Assembly (NCBI RefSeq): GCF_014524565.1
Contig: NZ_CP060139.1
Coordinates: 2,735,501 to 2,799,500 of the forward strand
Origin: Croceimicrobium hydrocarbonivorans
GTDB taxonomy: Bacteria > Bacteroidota > Bacteroidia > Flavobacteriales > Schleiferiaceae
Length of the DNA: 64,000 nt
Reading direction: 5' to 3'
This document shows positions 59,396-64,000 of this stretch, piece after piece (the first letter of the stretch is position 1; each line of letters begins with the position of its first letter). The translations under genes were made by a program, and so were the position numbers. The notes beneath the pieces were generated by a model that searched no databases, was not told where the DNA came from, and was given only the letters and a program-made list of their open reading frames with translations.

Positions 59396-60622
59396 CTAAA
59401 AAACAACTTGCACCATTAATTGCGCAGTCAAAAAGTTTAGTTGCGTGGCCTCAGGGTATTCGCGGTAATTCACCGCTACTAATACTTTCAAATCATTGCC
59501 TTTTAAATAGCGACTTAAGGCCAAGCCATAGGCATTGGAATTGCCCAACAAGGCATTCTGATTATTCTCAAATTCATTGTACACCGCACTGTAGCGCAGG
59601 TCTATGCCATAGCCGCCTCTGCTTACATAGCCCAATTGTCCGTTAAAGCCGGTGCCCAAATTGTAGTACTCGCTAATCTGAGTGGCAAGCAAGGGATCTT
59701 CAATACTGGGGTTCAGGTAGGTGCCCTCTAAATTGGTGGCGCTGCCCTGACCGTATTCCGCATAAAGTGATAATCCGCGATACTTCATCAAAAGATCGGC
59801 AAACCATTGGCGGTAGTCCGGATATTGCACTGCGCCGGCCCCATCATAAAGAACCAGTGTACCATGACCTTCACCAACTGCATCGCTGGCGCCATCATTG
59901 TAGCTACCGGCTAAACCAATAATCATCTTTAAGTCTTCTTCATGATTTAAATCGGCCAAGCCTTCTAAACCTCCTTCAGAGAAATCGCCCAAAGGCAAAA
60001 GGTCGATGCGGCCACTGTATTTAAATCCCCCTAAATCTACATCACGAGAATCCGCACCAAAGCTATTAATGCCATCCCCCGAAGTAAGGGACGCCTGTGG
60101 TATCACTCGGAAATTCTCAGTACCTAATTTCAAGTCCAGGAATAGGCCTAATTCACGGCCGCTTCTACTAAAAGACTCGCTAAATAGGCTGCGATCTGCA
60201 AACTGGAGATTGTTCTCCATAATCAACATCTCACGGTTATTGCCAATATTTTGCTTTTGTCCCATAGTGATGGTAAGGGCCTGCCAGGGATGATAGGCTA
60301 CCCAAACATCCAATAGAGGATTGGTACGACTAAAGTCCAATTGCAGCAAGAAACTCAGCTTCTCTTCCTTGGCCTGACCTGAGAAATTGAAATAGGTGCG
60401 CTTGGAATTAAGCAGGAAATTGCCATCCTCAGTATCTACCTGCTGCCACTCGATATTGGGCTGAATAAAGCCACCTATTTTAAAGCGGTAGTCGCCATCC
60501 TGAAAATTGAAATTCAATCCTTCACCTAATTCAAATGAGGCTTGGTGATCATTAGGCTTTAATTGAGCCTGTAAGGCCTGGCCTGCAAATAAGGCCGCTA
60601 AGAGTATATATGCTTTTTTCAT
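59396..60622 (-). CDS. OprP/OprO-type outer-membrane porin
   Basis: A 408-residue protein with signal peptide (YILLAALFAGQALQAQ), then RFKIGGFIQPNIEWQQVD, alternating amphipathic strands (YFNFSGQAKEEKLSFLLQLD), GSGREL-like block RSGRELGLFLDLKLG and a final strand ending VQVVF, the aromatic C-terminus recognised by the BAM complex. This is the pattern of the phosphate/pyrophosphate-selective porin family, although in Bacteroidota the substrate is often different. The neighbouring peptidases suggest uptake of peptides. It follows the M14 peptidase by 3 bases. Confidence 0.85.
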   Translation of the reverse strand: MKKAYILLAALFAGQALQAQLKPNDHQASFELGEGLNFNFQDGDYRFKIGGFIQPNIEWQQVDTEDGNFLLNSKRTYFNFSGQAKEEKLSFLLQLDFSRTNPLLDVWVAYHPWQALTITMGQKQNIGNNREMLIMENNLQFADRSLFSESFSRSGRELGLFLDLKLGTENFRVIPQASLTSGDGINSFGADSRDVDLGGFKYSGRIDLLPLGDFSEGGLEGLADLNHEEDLKMIIGLAGSYNDGASDAVGEGHGTLVLYDGAGAVQYPDYRQWFADLLMKYRGLSLYAEYGQGSATNLEGTYLNPSIEDPLLATQISEYYNLGTGFNGQLGYVSRGGYGIDLRYSAVYNEFENNQNALLGNSNAYGLALSRYLKGNDLKVLVAVNYREYPEATQLNFLTAQLMVQVVF

Positions 60623-60625
60623 GAT

Positions 60626-62179
60626 TTAGGGATGCAATTTTTTGTTGGAGAGGTATCGGTAATAAGGTAATTGAGCGCCCGCCTTGGTTTCAAATACCGA
60701 GAAGGAAACAAAGCTGTTGGGTGCTTCGGGTTCTAAGACTTCTATAGCCAGGTTCGCGTGCTTCTGATCCATATAAACCACGAAGCTGCCGGCGGGAATC
60801 TCCAGGCTTTCGGTCTTTAGTTCACATTGTAGTTCCTGGCGATGTACACCTTCATATTCTTCGGCTTCCTGCTGATATTCCCTAACCGTGTAGCTTTCTA
60901 TTTCCAGGTTTTGTGGACTGTCCAGATTTTGCACTTCCAGGCCCAAGGTTTTAAGTCGTGCTACCAAGGCGGTGTTTTCCGGAAGGAGAATGTAGGCGGT
61001 GGGGCGGGTCCGACTAAGTTTAGCCGTAGATTGCCAGGCATCGCGCACTACGCCGCGCAATGAAATACTATCATTGCTTTCTACGTCGATCATATAAATG
61101 TCTCGTTCTTCCTTGAGGCGTTCGGTGCTTACTACCGCCGGACTTTGATCTTCTCGGGCTTTGGCGATTACGGCGCGTAATTCTTCACCATGCTCATAGC
61201 TGCTTTGCAAATAGGATAAGGCCACGGTAAAAGTGCTGAGCACACGTCTTTTAAAGGAAGTTCGACCTAAGCCAACGCCCCGGATTTCAATCAGGCTACT
61301 TACACAATTGGTAAGGGCATAGCTGGTAGCGCTGGAACGTGCATTATGAGATCCTTGATTAAACTGGATGGCGCCCATCACTTTGGTGCTCGAGAAATAA
61401 TCATGGCTAGTCATGTTCTTCGCTTTTAGCGCATCGGCCGCAGCTTGCACAAAACGATCTTTGGTGTATAAGCGAAGGTTTTTAGGCACATTGAGGTTTC
61501 CCGAATAGAGAAACATCACATCATAAGGCACCGTAACTCCGTAGGAACTGAGGCGTGCATAGTCTCTACGAAAGGGACGGTATTCGTGGAAATCGACTGC
61601 TACCTCTGGGGCAAAGGCATTGAAAGCGGTTTTGAGAACCGTGCTTTCTGGCGCATTTAATTTGGTTTGATCCCGATTTAAATCCAGACCATTGGCGGCA
61701 TAGCGACTGCCTTTATTCATGCCATCAATATTGGCCATAGGAACAATCGCGAGCTCCAAACGGTCCAGGAGCTTGAAGTAATCTGGCTTTTCCAATATTT
61801 GCTGAATAAGCCATAGCATGCCTTCTGTGCTGGCCGGTTCATTGCCATGCAAGCCCCCTTGCATCCATACTTTAATGGGCTGGCCACTCACATTGGCTTT
61901 TTTCAATTTTACTAAAGGGATTTTTTCACCTTTCTGGCTTTCGCCGATGAAGCTCAGGCTCATGGTCTCCGGATATTGAGCGGCTAGCTTTTGCAGAAAG
62001 GGCATCATATCCTCATATTCCGTAAAGCCACGCTTACTCTCAAAGGCCGGGGTGCTAATTTCAATATCAGGATCCGCGAAATAGCGCTCTGTAAGTTCCT
62101 TCGGTTGAGGACTAAATTGGGCCCTCAGCGTAAAATGGAAGAGGACTGCAATGATGGATATGGAATAACGCCAAGTCAT
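60626..62179 (-). CDS. M14-family zinc carboxypeptidase
   Basis: A 517-residue exported enzyme: signal-like N-terminus (YSISIIAVLFHFTLRAQ), then the M14 catalytic set GGLHGNEPAS (zinc ligands His111, Glu114), GLDLNRD (Asn168, Arg169, substrate carboxylate binding), VDFHEY (His198, third ligand) and SSLIEIRG (Glu298, the general base). The C-terminal 180 residues form an extra beta domain. It should remove C-terminal residues from peptides in the periplasm. It is flanked by two OprP-like porins in a tight operon with an isoaspartyl dipeptidase. Confidence 0.92.
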   Translation of the reverse strand: MTWRYSISIIAVLFHFTLRAQFSPQPKELTERYFADPDIEISTPAFESKRGFTEYEDMMPFLQKLAAQYPETMSLSFIGESQKGEKIPLVKLKKANVSGQPIKVWMQGGLHGNEPASTEGMLWLIQQILEKPDYFKLLDRLELAIVPMANIDGMNKGSRYAANGLDLNRDQTKLNAPESTVLKTAFNAFAPEVAVDFHEYRPFRRDYARLSSYGVTVPYDVMFLYSGNLNVPKNLRLYTKDRFVQAAADALKAKNMTSHDYFSSTKVMGAIQFNQGSHNARSSATSYALTNCVSSLIEIRGVGLGRTSFKRRVLSTFTVALSYLQSSYEHGEELRAVIAKAREDQSPAVVSTERLKEERDIYMIDVESNDSISLRGVVRDAWQSTAKLSRTRPTAYILLPENTALVARLKTLGLEVQNLDSPQNLEIESYTVREYQQEAEEYEGVHRQELQCELKTESLEIPAGSFVVYMDQKHANLAIEVLEPEAPNSFVSFSVFETKAGAQLPYYRYLSNKKLHP

Positions 62180-62180
62180 C

Positions 62181-63497
62181 TTAAAAAGAGAATGTGGTGA
62201 TTACCCGAGCGATCCATTCGTCGCCATCCATGGGCAAACTGTAAATATCATTGGAGCCGGCAGCGGCATTCACATAGGTTAGGGAAGCCTGAATTTTAAA
62301 GCCATAGCCCTTACCGAAGTATTTGCTCAGGCCCAAAGTATAGTAATTGGGACGATTGTAAAAAGTGCCATTATTCAAGAAGCTGTGTTGATCGGCTTCG
62401 ATGTGCGTAAAGCGACCATCAATGGAGTAGCGCGAACGGAACATATAGCCAGCCTGAATATTGAAGGCTTGACCCAACATCAAACGGCCTTTTACATAAT
62501 TTTCTATATTCTGCACTCCGTCCACCTCAAAGGTGCGAGATACAGTACCGTCATTTCGTACTCTTTGTGTGATGTCATCCGGCACCGTAGCGCTGGAGGC
62601 GGCGTATTCAGCTATCACGGTAATACCACGGTATTTAAACATCAGGTCGGCACCAAACTTGGCATAGTCCGGCAGCGATTCTTCATTGTCATTATTGAGA
62701 TAGATGATGTCACCACTTCCACGACCCCGTCTGCTACTCATCCCGTAATTGATATTGTAGTAACCACCAATTACCAGTTTTGGACTGAGCTCTCGCACCA
62801 CATCCGCCTGACGGAATTGACCAAAATAGGTGAAGAGACCAAAGGGTAGGTAATCCAAGCGACCGCCAACCTTAAGTCCGCCATGATCATTGCCCACAAC
62901 ATTTACTCCATCACCATTGGTTAGGGTGAGGTAGGGACGTAAATAATGTCCGCCATTAATCCACCAGGTCGCATCGGCAAAAAGCCCGAATTCACGAATA
63001 CTGGCAAAGGAAGAGGTGAGTCTGCTCCGTTCAACCAGCATCAGGGTATTGGAACCCATCCACAATTCGCGGTTGTCGGTAGGCGTGGCCTTTTGGCCGA
63101 AGGTGAGTCGTATCCGGCGATTGAAATTATAGGCTACCCAAGCATCGAAAAGGAAGCCTGCAGCTTCATCACCGGTTTCAGAGTTCCCACTAAAATCGGC
63201 TTGAAAGCGGTATTCAATTTTCTGTTGGGCCGCTTCACCCGAAAGGCGTAAACGTAAGCGACGCATACGAAAGCGCTGTACCCCTTGATCGATTGCCGGA
63301 TCGGTAAAGGATTTGTACTCGTAATAAGGCTGGAAGTAACCCCTAAGGTTTACAGTGTAATCCTTATCTCCGGTAAAGGTGAGGCCATCGCCAAGGATAT
63401 ACTGGTTTAAGCGGGGATTCTGTGCCCAGGCTTGAAAGCAGAGCCCGAGCAGCAATAAGGCCGTTCCGCCCAATTTTAGCAAATGGGAACTTTTCAT
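62181..63497 (-). CDS. OprP/OprO-type outer-membrane porin (second copy)
   Basis: A 438-residue porin with signal peptide (LGGTALLLLGLCFQAWAQ), NLRGYFQPYYEYKSFTD, KIEYRFQADFSGNSE, IREFGLFADATWWING and terminal strand ending VITTFSF. It resembles the first porin in length, block order and the GDGVN motif (TNGDGVNVVGNDHGGLKVGG), so the two are probably paralogues with different selectivity. The start overlaps the isoaspartyl dipeptidase stop by ATGA, and the next gene starts 1 base after its end. Confidence 0.85.
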   Translation of the reverse strand: MKSSHLLKLGGTALLLLGLCFQAWAQNPRLNQYILGDGLTFTGDKDYTVNLRGYFQPYYEYKSFTDPAIDQGVQRFRMRRLRLRLSGEAAQQKIEYRFQADFSGNSETGDEAAGFLFDAWVAYNFNRRIRLTFGQKATPTDNRELWMGSNTLMLVERSRLTSSFASIREFGLFADATWWINGGHYLRPYLTLTNGDGVNVVGNDHGGLKVGGRLDYLPFGLFTYFGQFRQADVVRELSPKLVIGGYYNINYGMSSRRGRGSGDIIYLNNDNEESLPDYAKFGADLMFKYRGITVIAEYAASSATVPDDITQRVRNDGTVSRTFEVDGVQNIENYVKGRLMLGQAFNIQAGYMFRSRYSIDGRFTHIEADQHSFLNNGTFYNRPNYYTLGLSKYFGKGYGFKIQASLTYVNAAAGSNDIYSLPMDGDEWIARVITTFSF

Positions 63498-64000
63498 TCG
63501 AAAGTGTCTTTTACAGTTAATTGCCCGTTCTCCATCATCATCTGACCCCGCGCGATTACGCTTTGTAATTGGAGTTGATCATCGAGAATGCAGAAGTCGG
63601 CATCAGCGCCTACCTTAATTCGTCCTTTATTGGCCAAGCCCAGGTTTTTCGCCGGACCCGATGTGATTGGCTTTAAGGCTTCTTCCAGCGCTAATCCACT
63701 TTGATGCAAGGCGCGCATTTCGTGGAAGTTCTCCGCAAATGAAGCGGCGCGTACCCCAATAAAGTTTTTGTTTTCATCCAATCGATCTAAGCCGGCATTA
63801 CCATCGCTGCTAAAGGTCATTTGCTCGATAGAGAGCCCCTGGTCCATGGCGTAGATTACTGATTTATGCGGATCAGTATACTTGGATGCTCCGGTGGTGA
63901 TGTCGATCATTCCTCCTAATTTGCCAAAAGCGATCGCCTGGTCGAAGAGGGATTTGGTTCGTCCCACATGGGTTGGGGAAATATGCTGAATGGGGAATTC
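63494..64000 (-). CDS. iadA: Isoaspartyl dipeptidase (beta-aspartyl-peptidase), 5' end outside window
   Basis: The frame is open to the window edge and reads QHISPTHVGRTKSLFDQAIA, then GMIDITTG, TFSSDGNAG with the conserved catalytic-site Asp, and SGPAKNLGLANKGRIKVGADADFCIL, the typical C-terminal beta-sandwich of amidohydrolases. This matches the last 169 residues of IadA, a zinc metalloenzyme that cleaves beta-aspartyl dipeptides from damaged proteins or cyanophycin. It is the first visible gene of the porin/M14 operon. Its zinc-ligand His and carboxy-Lys regions lie outside the window. Confidence 0.9.
   Translation of the reverse strand, partial: EFPIQHISPTHVGRTKSLFDQAIAFGKLGGMIDITTGASKYTDPHKSVIYAMDQGLSIEQMTFSSDGNAGLDRLDENKNFIGVRAASFAENFHEMRALHQSGLALEEALKPITSGPAKNLGLANKGRIKVGADADFCILDDQLQLQSVIARGQMMMENGQLTVKDTFE

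Overview
The window comes from a member of the Bacteroidota, probably a flavobacterium-like marine or environmental lineage. Two secreted proteins carry type IX secretion (T9SS) C-terminal sorting domains. Promoters fit the TTG-N19-21-TAnnTTTG pattern of this phylum. There is a RteC regulator, a four-helix-bundle (S23/IVS type) gene, Bacteroidota-style RHS giants and a CzcA-TolC fusion. The species cannot be named from this sequence.

Region 1 (1 to about 23,935) is the right part of an integrative mobile element, mostly on the minus strand. Read in transcription order it holds: RteC, an excisionase-like HTH protein and a primase-helicase (21,918-18,605); an Xre regulator with a type IIG restriction-modification enzyme, a second adenine methyltransferase and a frameshifted HEPN gene (18,264-12,377); a heavy-metal efflux block with CzcA fused to TolC, CzcB, a His-rich lipoprotein, a P-II-like protein, a SpoIIAA-like protein, NhaA and a P1B-4 ATPase (11,901-437); then a P-II gene fragment interrupted by a four-helix-bundle gene. 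On the plus strand at 22,499-23,734 lies a small mercury cassette (ArsR, MerTP, GDCCVxC protein) without merA. The element ends at a tRNA-Ser 3'-end remnant (attR) followed by what looks like that tRNA's own terminator. Integrase and mobilisation genes are not in the window and are presumably to the left.

Region 2 (23,942-24,790) is non-coding and full of repeats: a perfect 204-bp direct duplication and four copies of a GATCTAATT-GCA-AATTAGATC hairpin.

Region 3 (24,791-43,438) is a five-gene operon with touching or overlapping genes: a lipoprotein, a 2,293-aa TcB/SpvB-like shell protein, a 230-aa exported protein, a 3,185-aa RHS protein with a metzincin-type peptidase (HEFGHYFGLED) behind the RHS core, and a leucine-rich exported protein as candidate immunity or partner. 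It reads as a two-part RHS toxin cage.

Region 4 (43,621-47,004) has a T9SS beta-helix protein and a TPR-like protein. Region 5 (47,116-57,661) is a complete, compact type II secretion/type IV pilus-like operon of twelve genes: pseudopilin, prepilin peptidase, GspE, secretin, L/M-like, O/M-like, FN3 lipoprotein, C/P-like, K-like, two minor pseudopilins, GspF. Such a system is uncommon in a T9SS organism. Region 6 (57,765-64,000) has a T9SS delta-60 repeat protein and, on the minus strand, a peptide-degradation set: isoaspartyl dipeptidase, OprP-like porin, M14 carboxypeptidase, second OprP-like porin.
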